Part shown: one piece after another, positions 1 through 9,147 of the stretch | Layout: each line of letters opens with the position of its first letter | How positions within the stretch are numbered: the stretch's first letter is position 1 | NCBI GenBank assembly: GCA_009838525.1 | Contig: VXRJ01000034.1 | Coordinates: 124,640-188,639, forward strand | From: Acidobacteriota bacterium | Lineage (GTDB): Bacteria > Acidobacteriota > Vicinamibacteria > Vicinamibacterales > UBA8438 | Direction: 5' to 3' | DNA length: 64,000 bases | Notes under the pieces: generated by a model | What the model saw: only the letters and a program-made list of their open reading frames with translations | Databases searched by the model: none | What the model was told of the DNA's origin: nothing | Translations under genes and position numbers: made by a program

Positions 1-1248
1 CTGGTCGCGTAGCGGCTGCTGCTGGCGGTCGATGTCGGCGTTCGCGGCGCGCCAGACGTCCGCCTCGGCGCGGTCGAGGAGCGGCTGATCGATCTCGACG
101 TAGCCGTAGATCGACGCCTGCATGCTGTAGTAGTCCTTCTGCAGGATCGGGTCGAACTTGTGGTCGTGGCAGCGGGCGCAGTGGACGGTCATGCCGAGGA
201 CCCCGCGCCCGAGCGTCGCCAGCATGTCGTCGAGATAGTCGTGCCGCCGCTCCGGGTTGTCTTTCTCCCGGAAGTTGACGCGTGGTCCCGAGCGGAGGAA
301 GCCGGTCGCGATCAGCGTCTCGTCCGTCACGTGGTCCAGCTCGTCACCCGCGATCTGCTCGCGCAGGAACTGGTTGTAGGGCTTGTCCCGGTTGAACGCG
401 TTGATGACATAGTCCCGGTAGCGCCAGGCGTTCATCCGGACGTAGTCCTGCTCGAAGCCGTCCGTGTCGGCGTAGCGCGCGACGTCCAGCCAGTGGCGGC
501 CCCAGCGCTCGCCGTAGTGGGGGGAGTCGAGCAACTGCTCGATGAGCCGTTCCCAGGCGCCGCGCTCGGTGTCAGCAAGGAAGGCCTCGACCTGCTCCGG
601 CGTCGGCGGCAATCCGGTGAGGTCGAGGTACGCGCGCCGCAGCGCCGTCAGTCGGTCGGCCCGCGGCGCCGCCTCAACACCCGCACCGCCCCGCGCCGCC
701 GCGAGGAAGCGATCGACCGGGTGGGTGTAGACGTCCGACGCGGGCACGTCCACTTGCACCGGGTGCTGGAACGCCCAGTAGTCACGTGCGCCGGGAGGCA
801 GCTCGCTGTTCTCGAGGGCGGCGAGGGCAACGTCGGCATCGATCGCGCCACCCGCATCCCAATGCGCGCCCTCGTCGATCCAGGTACGCACCATGGCAAG
901 TTCGGCGTCCGTCAACGCATCGCCGCTCATCGGCATGGGCGGCTGATCCAGCCCCGCCACCATCCGATAGAGACGACTGCCGTCGGCGTCGCCCGGCACG
1001 ATCGCCGGACCCTTCGTTCCGCCCGCGAGCGCGCCGTCGCGCGAACTCAGGTCGAGATCGGAGAGCTGCGCCGCCTCGCCGTGGCAGTTCCAGCAGCTCC
1101 GCTCCATGATCGGACGGATGTGGTCGGTAAAGGTGACCGGTCCCGTCTGTGCGGCGGCCGGCGCCGCGGAGCTCGCGACGAGGAGAATGGCTGCCGCCGC
1201 AACCAGAAGCGTCCGGGGGGCTGGGGACGTGGGTGTGAGGCTGCGCAT
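1..1248 (-). CDS. Planctomycete-type cytochrome c / DUF1549 protein (3' part outside window)
   Basis: Seen by translating the reverse strand: an open frame of 416 codons starts at the ATG at 1248 and runs off the window edge. It begins with a signal peptide ending in an APAAAQ-type cleavage site. A haem c site CWNCH follows at residues 52-56, and a DUF1549-like block contains LTGLPPTPEQV and HYGERWGRHWLDVARYADTD. A second motif, CARCHDHKFDPI, lies near residue 365. Known proteins of this class continue into a DUF1553 domain, which would lie beyond position 1. Presumably a secreted multihaem protein; its substrate is unknown. A GGAA purine stretch precedes the start. Confidence 0.88.
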   Translation of the reverse strand, partial: MRSLTPTSPAPRTLLVAAAAILLVASSAAPAAAQTGPVTFTDHIRPIMERSCWNCHGEAAQLSDLDLSSRDGALAGGTKGPAIVPGDADGSRLYRMVAGLDQPPMPMSGDALTDAELAMVRTWIDEGAHWDAGGAIDADVALAALENSELPPGARDYWAFQHPVQVDVPASDVYTHPVDRFLAAARGGAGVEAAPRADRLTALRRAYLDLTGLPPTPEQVEAFLADTERGAWERLIEQLLDSPHYGERWGRHWLDVARYADTDGFEQDYVRMNAWRYRDYVINAFNRDKPYNQFLREQIAGDELDHVTDETLIATGFLRSGPRVNFREKDNPERRHDYLDDMLATLGRGVLGMTVHCARCHDHKFDPILQKDYYSMQASIYGYVEIDQPLLDRAEADVWRAANADIDRQQQPLRDQ

Positions 1249-1283
1249 CGTTTCGGTTCCTTCGCTCTTTGGACCAGCGATCG

Positions 1284-2276
1284 CTACCTGGCGATCTTCG
1301 GCAGCTTCGACCGGTACTCCGGATCCTCGGCGTACCGGTAGTTGTGCACGATGTTCTCCACGCCACGGTTGCCTTCGTGGCAGGCGTACTCGAACATCGG
1401 CTGATCGGTCTTGTGCATCGGGATGACGGCCGTCCAGTGCCGCTCCCAGGTCGCGGGATCGTCGAAAGTCACCTCGTACTCGATGACGTCGGGCGCGACG
1501 CGCGTGAAACGCTCCGTCAGTACCATCCCGGCCGTCGCGCCGCGCGGGGCGCCGTGCGGCACGAAGTTGGTGGTCTCCACCACCAGCGTATCGCCGTCGT
1601 AATAGCCGCGAGACGAGCCGTGCCACTGCGGGATGGCGCCGGCCAGGTGCGGACGATCGTCCAGCGGGACGATCCGGACGGCGTGAATCATCTCCTGCAT
1701 GATCGCCACGTGCGTCGGCGTCTGCGCTAACTGGTAGTTGTTGTTGTAGGCGCCCGGCAGCCGCGGCACGCCGAACGTGATGCAACGCTCGCCCAGGCTC
1801 CGGTCCTGAACCGAATGTGTCAGTCCGCGGCGCGCGCTACGTTCGCGTCCAGCCGCGCGGGCCGTCTCGGTGGTCGGCGGAATGCGGCCGTCAGGCGGGT
1901 CGACGATGAGTGACGTACGCCGGTCGGCGGTCATCTCGCGTCCGTTGTCCAACCACCACTTCGCGTGCACGCTGGGCGAGCGGTCGTAGTCGTCGAGGCG
2001 TTCGGAATTGACCCGCTCGTACTCCGCAACTTCCTCGGCCGTCAGCGTTGACTTGTCGCCGAACTCCCGCGGGCGCTCGAGCGGCGTCGCCGTCCGGTAG
2101 TCCCAGACTCCCTGCAGGTCCGGCGCACCCCACGGCGTGCGCGGCGCCTCGAAGTCGTCGGCCGCCGCGCCGGCGCCCTCGCCCGCGCGCTCCTGCGCCA
2201 GGGCCGTCCCAGCCCACACGGCGATCAACGAAGCCGCGACTGCCAAACGCAGTGCGGTGCGAAGTCCATCACACAC
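1284..2276 (-). CDS. YACHEGN-family secreted protein, copy 1
   Basis: Uncharacterised exported protein; I do not recognise a named domain. The GTG start at 2276 was chosen because GGGAGG lies 6 nt upstream and a signal peptide (ending TALAQE) follows at once; an ATG farther upstream would add a non-signal stretch. Shared family blocks seen here are DLQGVWDYRTATPLERP, RTSLIVDPPDGRIP, ERCITFG, the YNNNYQLAQTP/EMIHAVRIVPLDDRP region, DGDTLVVETTNF, and a C-terminal MFEYACHEGN. The invariant Cys-His-Glu-Gly-Asn near the end suggests an active or metal site, but that is inference. It is divergent from the metallo-hydrolase at 2444. Confidence 0.85.
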   Translation of the reverse strand: MCDGLRTALRLAVAASLIAVWAGTALAQERAGEGAGAAADDFEAPRTPWGAPDLQGVWDYRTATPLERPREFGDKSTLTAEEVAEYERVNSERLDDYDRSPSVHAKWWLDNGREMTADRRTSLIVDPPDGRIPPTTETARAAGRERSARRGLTHSVQDRSLGERCITFGVPRLPGAYNNNYQLAQTPTHVAIMQEMIHAVRIVPLDDRPHLAGAIPQWHGSSRGYYDGDTLVVETTNFVPHGAPRGATAGMVLTERFTRVAPDVIEYEVTFDDPATWERHWTAVIPMHKTDQPMFEYACHEGNRGVENIVHNYRYAEDPEYRSKLPKIAR

Positions 2277-2443
2277 CCAACACCTCCCGCCAGGGCGACC
2301 GCCGGACACAGCGCCGCCAGAGCCTCGCCAGAGACTTTGATCGGCAAGGATATCACTCCTCCGCCTGTGGATCGACTCCATTTCCCCGGTACATCTTCCG
2401 GGAGCCGGTGCTACAGTAGCTACCTGTTTTCGGGGAGGTCGAG

Positions 2444-3391
2444 ATGAAGCGCACACGCTGTTTGGCCGCACTGACCCTGGTCGGCGTGCTGGTAACGGTC
2501 GCCGCGAACGAGGCGCGGCAGGACCGGTTCCGGATCCGCCCGCTGGAGCTGACGGACAATCTCTACATGCTGACTTCCGATCCGTCGGAGCAGGGGATGC
2601 GCACCGGTGGCAACACGGCCGTCTTCGTCACGTCGTCGGGCGTCGTGCTTGTGGACACGAAGATCCGGGGCTACGGCCAGGACATCATGGACGAGGTGCG
2701 CCGGATCACGGACCAGCCGGTGACCACGATCATCAACACGCATACGCACTGGGACCACAGCGGCGCGAACACTGAGTTCCCCGATACCGTGAACTTCGTG
2801 ACGCACGAGAACACGGCGGGGCACATGGCGAGCACGGACTGCGATGACGGCTCCGGCTTCCAGGGCGGCTCGATCAAGAACTGCGAGGCCTTCACCGGCG
2901 AGAACAGCAGGTTCCTGCCGAAGACGACGTTCTCCACCCGGACATCGCTCTTCAGCGGGCCCGATCAGATCGACCTCTACTACTTCGGCCGGGGCCACAC
3001 CGACGGCGACACGTGGGTCGTCTTCCGGGAAGCCCGCACGATGCACACCGGCGACATGATGGCGCGCAAGGGCCTGCCGTTCATCGACGCGGCCAACACC
3101 AATGGCAGCGCCACCGAGTTCGGCCAGACGCTGGAGAAGGCGATCGCCGGTGTCTCGGGCGTCGACACACTCATCCCCGGCCATAACGACGACCCACTGA
3201 CTTGGGATGATCTCGTCGAGTACTCCGCCTTCTATAACGACCTGGTCGCCCACGCGGAAGAAGGCAAGGAGGCCGGCCGGAGCGCCGCCGAAACCGCGGC
3301 TGCGTATACGCTGCCGAGTCAGTTCAGCGACTTCCAGGCGCCCCCGGACCGGGTCGAGATGATCGTGGGACTGCTCCACGAAGGGCGTTAG
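2444..3391 (+). CDS. Secreted metallo-beta-lactamase-fold hydrolase
   Basis: A 315-residue protein with a signal peptide at residues 1-22. The MBL metal site HTHWDHSG lies near residue 103, a third His in GRGHTDGD near residue 187 and a fourth in IPGHNDDP near 245. An early LVDTKIRG block is typical of the fold. The start has GGGAGG 6 nt upstream. MBL-fold proteins of this shape hydrolyse esters, lactones or thioesters; the substrate cannot be read from sequence. It lies between two YACHEGN copies on the opposite strand, which hints at a shared catabolic role. Confidence 0.88.
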   Translation: MKRTRCLAALTLVGVLVTVAANEARQDRFRIRPLELTDNLYMLTSDPSEQGMRTGGNTAVFVTSSGVVLVDTKIRGYGQDIMDEVRRITDQPVTTIINTHTHWDHSGANTEFPDTVNFVTHENTAGHMASTDCDDGSGFQGGSIKNCEAFTGENSRFLPKTTFSTRTSLFSGPDQIDLYYFGRGHTDGDTWVVFREARTMHTGDMMARKGLPFIDAANTNGSATEFGQTLEKAIAGVSGVDTLIPGHNDDPLTWDDLVEYSAFYNDLVAHAEEGKEAGRSAAETAAAYTLPSQFSDFQAPPDRVEMIVGLLHEGR

Positions 3392-3422
3392 CCCTGAGTC
3401 CCTCCGGCCCGCGGTGATCTCC

Positions 3423-4448
3423 TCACTTCGCGGGCGGCGACGGCAGCTTCGACAGGTAGTCCGGATCCTCCGCGTAGCGCGCGTTGTGGAGGATGTTCCG
3501 GAGGCCGTAGTTCCCTTCGTGGCAGGCGTACTCGTAGGGTGGCTGGTCCGTCCGGGTCATCGGCATGGCGAACGTCCAGGGGCGCGTCCAGGTCTCCGGG
3601 TCCGTTAGGGTCGCGCTGTAGCGGATCGTTTCCGGGCCGACGCGGGTCAGGCGTTCCTCCAGCCGGAGCCCCGCCGTCGAGCCGCGGGGAGCCGCCCTGT
3701 CCGAGAAGTGCGTGCTGACGACGACGAGCGTGTCGCCTTCCCAATGCCCGCGCGCGACGCCGGACCAGAGCCGCACGTCGTCCGCCGGACGATCCCGCCC
3801 GTCGAGCGCCACGATGCGCGCGTCATGAATCATCTCGGAGAAGAGGACGACGTGATCCGGCGTCTGCACGATTAGGTAGTTGTTGTTGTACGGACCCGGC
3901 ACCGGCGGCATGCCGAAGTTGATGCAGCGTTCCGTGAGGCTACGGAACGTCGGGCCGGCGGCGGGATGTTGTTGCGCCCGCTCGCGCCGGGCCCCAGCGC
4001 GCGCCTTCGCCGCCTCGGTCGTCTCGGGGATCCGGCCGTCGGGTGGATCGATGATCAGCGAGGTCCTGCGGTCCGAGGTGAGTTCGCGACCATAGTCGAG
4101 CCACCAGACGGCATGGACCGTGGTCCGGGCATCGCGCACCGCGTTGGCGCGGGTTTCGTACTCGGCCGCCTCTTCTTCCGTGGCGACGGTCCGGTCGGCG
4201 AACTCCTCGGGGCGCTGGAGCGGCGTCAGCGTCCGGTAGTCCCAGATGCCTTGCAGATCAGGATCGCCCCAGGGGGTAGTGGGGGCCGTCCAACTGTCCG
4301 TCCCTGCGTCCTCGGACGAGATCTGGGCGGCGGCGCGGGTGAGAAACCCGGCCGCGCCGAGAGCGACACCGAAACAAAGGACCAACACAAGTGCAAGCTG
4401 CCCCTGCCGCCCCCGGGCCTGCCGAACGTAGCGTCTCGTGTCGCTCAT
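3423..4448 (-). CDS. YACHEGN-family secreted protein, copy 2
   Basis: 341 residues. A basic N-terminus (RRYVRQARGRQGQ) precedes one hydrophobic segment ending in TRAAAQ, consistent with export. Family blocks are DLQGIWDYRTLTPLQRP, RRTSLIIDPPDGRIP, ERCINFG, EMIHDARIVALDGRD, WEGDTLVVVSTHF, ERLTRVGPETIRY and YEYACHEGN. It starts 8 nt after the stop of PQQ dehydrogenase 1 and lacks its own Shine-Dalgarno sequence, so translation is probably coupled to that gene. Function unknown; the operon with a quinoprotein suggests both act on one pathway. Confidence 0.85.
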   Translation of the reverse strand: MSDTRRYVRQARGRQGQLALVLVLCFGVALGAAGFLTRAAAQISSEDAGTDSWTAPTTPWGDPDLQGIWDYRTLTPLQRPEEFADRTVATEEEAAEYETRANAVRDARTTVHAVWWLDYGRELTSDRRTSLIIDPPDGRIPETTEAAKARAGARRERAQQHPAAGPTFRSLTERCINFGMPPVPGPYNNNYLIVQTPDHVVLFSEMIHDARIVALDGRDRPADDVRLWSGVARGHWEGDTLVVVSTHFSDRAAPRGSTAGLRLEERLTRVGPETIRYSATLTDPETWTRPWTFAMPMTRTDQPPYEYACHEGNYGLRNILHNARYAEDPDYLSKLPSPPAK

Positions 4449-4456
4449 GGAGGGGT

Positions 4457-6499
4457 TTATGGCAGCGTCAGCGCGATCAGTTGGGGGACATCCCCGCCGA
4501 TGGTGAGGGCGATGTACTGGCGACCCTCGTGCAGGTAGGTCATCGGCGTGCCGATGGCGCCGGCCGGAAGGTCGACCGAGCCGACAATCTCGCCCGTCGA
4601 CTTGTCGCGCGCCACCAGGCGCGGGCCGCCGTCCGAGCCGCCCGCACTCAGGGCGCTGATGAGGAGCGTCTTAGTCAGCACCGGTCCGGCGTGGCCTTCA
4701 CCGCCCAGGGGCGGAAGGTCGAGGTCGCGCAGCATCGGGTGGTTTCTGTAGCGGTCGCCGTCGCCGTTCGGCTGCATCCATGCGTGCTCGCCGCGGTGCA
4801 TGTCGATGGCGGTCATGCGGGAATAGGGCGGCTTCAGCAGCGGAAGGCCGCGTGGCATCGTCGGCTGAATGCCGCTGTCGAAGGCCGCCTGTGTGTAACG
4901 AAGGTTGCCGCCCTCGGCCGGCTCCGGCGTGTAGTACTTGATGACCGAGAAGCGGTTTTCGGACGGAACGTAGAGCATGCCGGTGTCCGGATCGACGGCC
5001 GCGCCGCTCCAACTGGCGCCGCCAGCGATGTGGGGACGCTGAATCGTCCCCTGTAGCCCTCCGTCGTGGCTCAGCATCGGCGGCGTGAACAGCGGGCCGA
5101 GGCGGAAGTCCTTCACCGCCTCCACCGCCAACTCGCGGATCTCCGGCGTGAAATCGACGAGATCGTCGATCGCTATCCCCTGGTACTCGAACGGCGGTGG
5201 CTTCGTCGGGAAGGGCTGCGTCGGCGCCAGCACTTCGCCCTCGAGGTCGGTGTCGGTTTCCACCGGACGCTCCTCGATCGGCCAGACCGGGTCGCCCGTC
5301 GCACGGTCGAAGACATAGGTAAAGCCCTGCTTGCTCACCTGCGCCACGGCCTTGATGTCGCGGCCATCCACGGTGATGTCAACCAGGTTGGGCGCGGCGG
5401 GGAAGTCGTAGTCCCAGACCCCGTGATGCACCGCTTGGAAGTGCCACACGCGTTGGCCGGTTCCGGCGTCGACGGCGACGATGCTCTCCGCGAACAGGTT
5501 GTCACCCAGGCGGTGGCCGCCGTAGTAGTCGCTCGTCGGCGTGCCGAGCGGCAGATAGAAGATGCCCAGTTCGTCGTCGGCGCTGAACGGCGGCCAGATG
5601 TTGGCGTTGCCCGAGTAGCGCCATGACTCGTTCAGCCAGGTGTCGGCGCCGAAGTCGTCTCCCTGCGGAACGGTTCGGAACGTCCACTTCAGCTCGCCGG
5701 TCCGGGCGTCGATCCCCTTCAGCCAGCCGGGTGGCGCCTCCTTGCGGATGACGAAGTCCGAGACGATCGTGGGTGTCACGACGACGTCGTGCGTGACGAC
5801 GGGCGGCGAGGCGACGCCTATCAGGTTGCGGCCCAGGTAGTTCCGGTCGTTGCGGTCCGCGCGAGGAATGCCCGTCGTCAGATCGACGCGGCCGTTGTCG
5901 CCGAAGCCGCGGACCGGCTCGCCGGTGCGCGCGTCGACGGCGTGCAGGTACGCCGCGTTCGTTCCCCAGAAGATCCGGGCGTCGCTGCCGTCCGGCTCGG
6001 ACCAATAGGCAACGCCGCGCGAGCGGTAGGCGTGCGTCGGTCGGCCGCCGTTGTAGGCCTCCGGGTTGTAGACCCAGAGCGTTTCGCCCGTTCCGGCGTC
6101 GATGGCGGCTGCCTGATAGAGCGCGGTGGAGAGATACAGCACGCCGTCCACCATCAACGGCGTCGCCTGGATGCCGCGGATCGAGATCCGGGGCGGGTCG
6201 GTCGGCTGCGCGCCGTCGTTCGTGTTCGCCCCGGCGCCTGCCGCCATCAGGCGCTGCTGAATCGTCTCGATGTCGACCCCGGCGTCGGGCGTGTCCCACC
6301 GCCAGGCAATCTCGAGGTCGCTGAAGTTGGTCGCATCGATCTGATCGAGCGGCGAGTACTTCGTGCTTCCGTTGTCGGCGGCGTAACTGCGCCACTCCCC
6401 GTCGACAGCGCCGTACTGCGCGGCGACGGGCCCGGGCGCCAGCACGAACGGCAGCGCCGCGGCGGCGACGGCGACTAAACGTGCGTGTCGAGCGGACAT
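4457..6499 (-). CDS. Secreted PQQ-dependent dehydrogenase 1
   Basis: 680-residue quinoprotein beta-propeller with a signal peptide (cleavage near VAAQYG). Tryptophan-docking repeats are visible: DGEWRSYAADNGSTKYS at the N-terminus, IDAGTGETLWVYNPEA, VDARTGEPVRGFGDNGR, IDARTGELKWTF and VDAGTGQRVWHFQAVHHG. A segment reading SKQGFTYVFDRATGDP then WPIEERPV resembles the membrane glucose dehydrogenase (Gcd) type. There are no membrane helices apart from the signal, and no haem c domain, so electrons must go to a separate acceptor. GGAGG lies 5 nt from the ATG. It is the first gene of a pair with YACHEGN copy 2. Substrate is an alcohol or sugar by family, not proven. Confidence 0.9.
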   Translation of the reverse strand: MSARHARLVAVAAAALPFVLAPGPVAAQYGAVDGEWRSYAADNGSTKYSPLDQIDATNFSDLEIAWRWDTPDAGVDIETIQQRLMAAGAGANTNDGAQPTDPPRISIRGIQATPLMVDGVLYLSTALYQAAAIDAGTGETLWVYNPEAYNGGRPTHAYRSRGVAYWSEPDGSDARIFWGTNAAYLHAVDARTGEPVRGFGDNGRVDLTTGIPRADRNDRNYLGRNLIGVASPPVVTHDVVVTPTIVSDFVIRKEAPPGWLKGIDARTGELKWTFRTVPQGDDFGADTWLNESWRYSGNANIWPPFSADDELGIFYLPLGTPTSDYYGGHRLGDNLFAESIVAVDAGTGQRVWHFQAVHHGVWDYDFPAAPNLVDITVDGRDIKAVAQVSKQGFTYVFDRATGDPVWPIEERPVETDTDLEGEVLAPTQPFPTKPPPFEYQGIAIDDLVDFTPEIRELAVEAVKDFRLGPLFTPPMLSHDGGLQGTIQRPHIAGGASWSGAAVDPDTGMLYVPSENRFSVIKYYTPEPAEGGNLRYTQAAFDSGIQPTMPRGLPLLKPPYSRMTAIDMHRGEHAWMQPNGDGDRYRNHPMLRDLDLPPLGGEGHAGPVLTKTLLISALSAGGSDGGPRLVARDKSTGEIVGSVDLPAGAIGTPMTYLHEGRQYIALTIGGDVPQLIALTLP

Positions 6500-6572
6500 C
6501 GGATCCTCCAGTCAGGAACGCGCGGCGGGTCGCGCATCCTGGTTCCGCGTGCGACTATCGTATAGCGCACAA

Positions 6573-7997
6573 ATGCCATCGGAGGCGAACCTGCGCCGAT
6601 TGCTCGGCCGCGGCGACGTGCTGGCCATCGCCTTCGGCGCGATGGTTGGCTGGAGTTGGGTCGTGCTGGCCGGCGAGATGATCGTGCGCGCGGGCGCGGT
6701 CGGCTCGATCCTCGCCTTTGGGGCCGGCGCGGTGATGGTCTGGTTGGTCGGCCTTACCTACGCGGAACTGTCGGCTGCGCTCTCCCGCGCCGGCGGCGAG
6801 ATCAGCTTCACCTTCGTGGCGTTCGGACCTGCCGGGGCGTTCGCGTGCGGCTGGACGCTGGTGCTTGCCTACGTTGCGGTATGTGCCTTCGAGGCCGTTG
6901 CCCTGCCAACGGTTCTCAGCCATCTCGTGCCCGGTTTCGAGGTTGCGCGCCTCTACCAAGTAGCGGGCTGGGACGTGCACGCGAGCTGGGTGATCGCGGG
7001 GGTGGCGGGCACCCTGGCGATCGGCGTGGTCAACTACCGGGGGATCCGTTTCGCGGCCTTCGCGCAACGCCTCGCCGTCGGCGGCCTGCTGCTGGTGGGA
7101 TTGGCGTTCTTTCTGCCGGGCTCCGTACACGGCGACACTGCCAACCTGGCGCCGTTGATCACCGGATGGGAGGGCGTGCTGCGCGTGGTCATCATGACGC
7201 CGTTCTTGTACGTCGGGTTCGACGTCATTCCGCAGCTCGCGGAAGAGATCGACGTTCCGCTCCGGACCGTCGGCCGCGTCATCGTCCTCTCCATCGTGAT
7301 GGCGCTCGGTTGGTACGGCCTCGTGCAGTGGACGGTCGGCCTGTCGCTGGACCCCGCCACGCTGACGGATCGGGCCCTGCCGACGGCGGACGCCATGAGC
7401 GCCGTCTACGGCAGCGAGTGGGCCGGGCGCGTGCTCGTGATCGGCGGCGCGTTCGGCATCCTGACGAGCTGGAACGCGTTCTTCCTGGGTGCTTCCCGCC
7501 TGCTCTTCGCAATGGCTCGCGGCGGGATGCTGCCGGCCGTCTTCGCGCGCCTTCACCCCCGCTACGGGTCGCCGGCGGCGGTGGTCGTCGTGCTGACGGG
7601 CATCACCACGATCGCGCCGTTCTTCGGCCGGCCCGCGTTGGTATGGCTGGTCGACGCGGGTTCACTGGCGACCGTCGTCGCCTACCTGTTCGTGGCCGCG
7701 GCGTTTCTCGTCATCCGGCGGCGGCACCCCGACCTGCCGCGCCCGTATCGCGTCGCGGCGCCGGCGGTGGTCGGGTGGCTTGCGGTCGCGGCGACCGTCT
7801 TTTTCATCCTGCTCTATCTGCCGGGCAGCCCGTCGGCGCTCGTCTGGCCGGAGGAGTGGGCCATCGTGCTGTTGTGGATGGTCCTGGGCGCGGTGCTGGC
7901 GACCGGCATCCGGAGCCGGGTGGCGACACTGGGGGCCGCCCGGCAGGCCCGGCTGATTCTGGGCGACCAACTGCACGTCCTGGCGCGCCGGCGGTGA
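6573..7997 (+). CDS. APC-family amino acid/amine permease
   Basis: About 474 residues with roughly 12 hydrophobic segments. The N-terminal glycine-rich block GDVLAIAFGAMVGWSWV is typical of TM1 in APC-superfamily transporters, and YRGIRFAAFAQ and YVGFDVIPQLAEEIDVP match the middle of the family. It would import an amino acid or amine by proton or cation symport. I use the ATG at 6573; an in-frame GTG at 6549 is possible and neither has a clear Shine-Dalgarno. It is transcribed divergently from PQQ dehydrogenase 1. Confidence 0.88.
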   Translation: MPSEANLRRLLGRGDVLAIAFGAMVGWSWVVLAGEMIVRAGAVGSILAFGAGAVMVWLVGLTYAELSAALSRAGGEISFTFVAFGPAGAFACGWTLVLAYVAVCAFEAVALPTVLSHLVPGFEVARLYQVAGWDVHASWVIAGVAGTLAIGVVNYRGIRFAAFAQRLAVGGLLLVGLAFFLPGSVHGDTANLAPLITGWEGVLRVVIMTPFLYVGFDVIPQLAEEIDVPLRTVGRVIVLSIVMALGWYGLVQWTVGLSLDPATLTDRALPTADAMSAVYGSEWAGRVLVIGGAFGILTSWNAFFLGASRLLFAMARGGMLPAVFARLHPRYGSPAAVVVVLTGITTIAPFFGRPALVWLVDAGSLATVVAYLFVAAAFLVIRRRHPDLPRPYRVAAPAVVGWLAVAATVFFILLYLPGSPSALVWPEEWAIVLLWMVLGAVLATGIRSRVATLGAARQARLILGDQLHVLARRR

Positions 7998-8076
7998 TAC
8001 CATGCACTGCTACGACGAAGGTCGTTTTCCAGGGAGCCCGCGCGGGTACGGACGCGGGCCACAGGAGATGGTCAAC

Positions 8077-9123
8077 ATGCAGATTCAGTTTCGCGCGGTG
8101 GCGCTCGCGGTAGTCGTTCCGATGCTCTTCGTTACGGTGGCGGCGGCTCAGTCGGAGCTGCGCACGCCGGATGGCCAGCCGGACCTGCAGGGGGTCTGGG
8201 ACTTCCGCACGATGACGCCGCTGCAACGGCCGGAGGATCAGGAACAGGAGTTCCTCACCGAGGAGGAGGCGGCGGAAGCGGAAGCGGCCGCCAACGCGCG
8301 GCGCGCGGCACTGCTGGAGCCCAGCGAAGTGCGGACTGAACCGTTGCCGGCGGGAGGCACCGGCGCGGAACGCGGCCAGCGAGTGGGCGGCTACAACGAT
8401 TTCTGGCTCGACTACGGTACCAACATCATCGGGGACCGCCGGACATCGCTCATCGTCGATCCGCCGGACGGCCGGCTGCCGTCCCTGACGCCGGAAGGCG
8501 AGCGCCTGCGTCAGGTCGGTTCCCTCGCCGAGGATCTTCCGATCGAGCGCCCCGTCCGGGTCCGGGCGGCCGGCACCGGCCCCAATGATCCCGAAGATCG
8601 TGGCCTGGCCGAGCGTTGCCTGCTTGGCTTCAACAGCGGTCCGCCGATGATGCCGAGCGGCTACAACAACAACATGCAGTTGTTCCAGACGCCGGATCAC
8701 GTCGTCATCCTGAACGAGATGGTGCACGACTCCCGGATCATCCCGCTCGACGGCCGTCCGCACCTTCCGGAGGACGTTCGCCAGTGGATGGGCGACTCAC
8801 GCGGTCACTGGGACGGCGACACGCTGGTCGTGGTCACGAAGAACCTGACGGAATACACCGGCAGCTTCGACCCGTCCGCCACCCTGTCGATCGGCACGGG
8901 ATTGACGGTGACCCTGACCGAGCGCTTCACCCGTGTCGATGAGGACACGCTTCTCTACGAGTACACGGTGGACGACCCGACCATCTTCACGCAGCCGTTC
9001 ACCGTGGCGGTTCCGATGCGTCGCAACACGGAGCCTGTGTTCGAGTACGCCTGCCACGAAGGGAACTACGGCCTGTTGAACATCCTCAGCGGCGCGCGGG
9101 CCGAGGAAGCGGAGTCCCAGTAG
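8077..9123 (+). CDS. YACHEGN-family secreted protein, copy 3
   Basis: 348 residues. Start chosen at the ATG with AGGAG 9 nt upstream; another in-frame ATG at 8068 abuts the AGGAG and is less likely. The signal peptide ends in TVAAAQ. Family blocks: DLQGVWDFRTMTPLQRP, DRRTSLIVDPPDGRLP, a CLLGFNSGPP variant of the ERC block, YNNNMQLFQTPDHVV, EMVHDSRIIPLDGRP, WDGDTLVVVTKNL, TERFTRVDEDTLLYEY and FEYACHEGN. It is followed after 24 nt by a Tat-exported cyclase, probably co-transcribed. Function unknown. Confidence 0.87.
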   Translation: MQIQFRAVALAVVVPMLFVTVAAAQSELRTPDGQPDLQGVWDFRTMTPLQRPEDQEQEFLTEEEAAEAEAAANARRAALLEPSEVRTEPLPAGGTGAERGQRVGGYNDFWLDYGTNIIGDRRTSLIVDPPDGRLPSLTPEGERLRQVGSLAEDLPIERPVRVRAAGTGPNDPEDRGLAERCLLGFNSGPPMMPSGYNNNMQLFQTPDHVVILNEMVHDSRIIPLDGRPHLPEDVRQWMGDSRGHWDGDTLVVVTKNLTEYTGSFDPSATLSIGTGLTVTLTERFTRVDEDTLLYEYTVDDPTIFTQPFTVAVPMRRNTEPVFEYACHEGNYGLLNILSGARAEEAESQ

Positions 9124-9147
9124 CCCGGGTCCGCGTCGGAAGGGGAC

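Noticed and set aside
160-1341. 393-codon open frame on the plus strand
   Set aside because: It is the antisense shadow of the DUF1549 gene. The minus strand has haem motifs and a signal peptide; this frame has no recognisable domain. The same applies to many long antisense frames in this GC-rich window.
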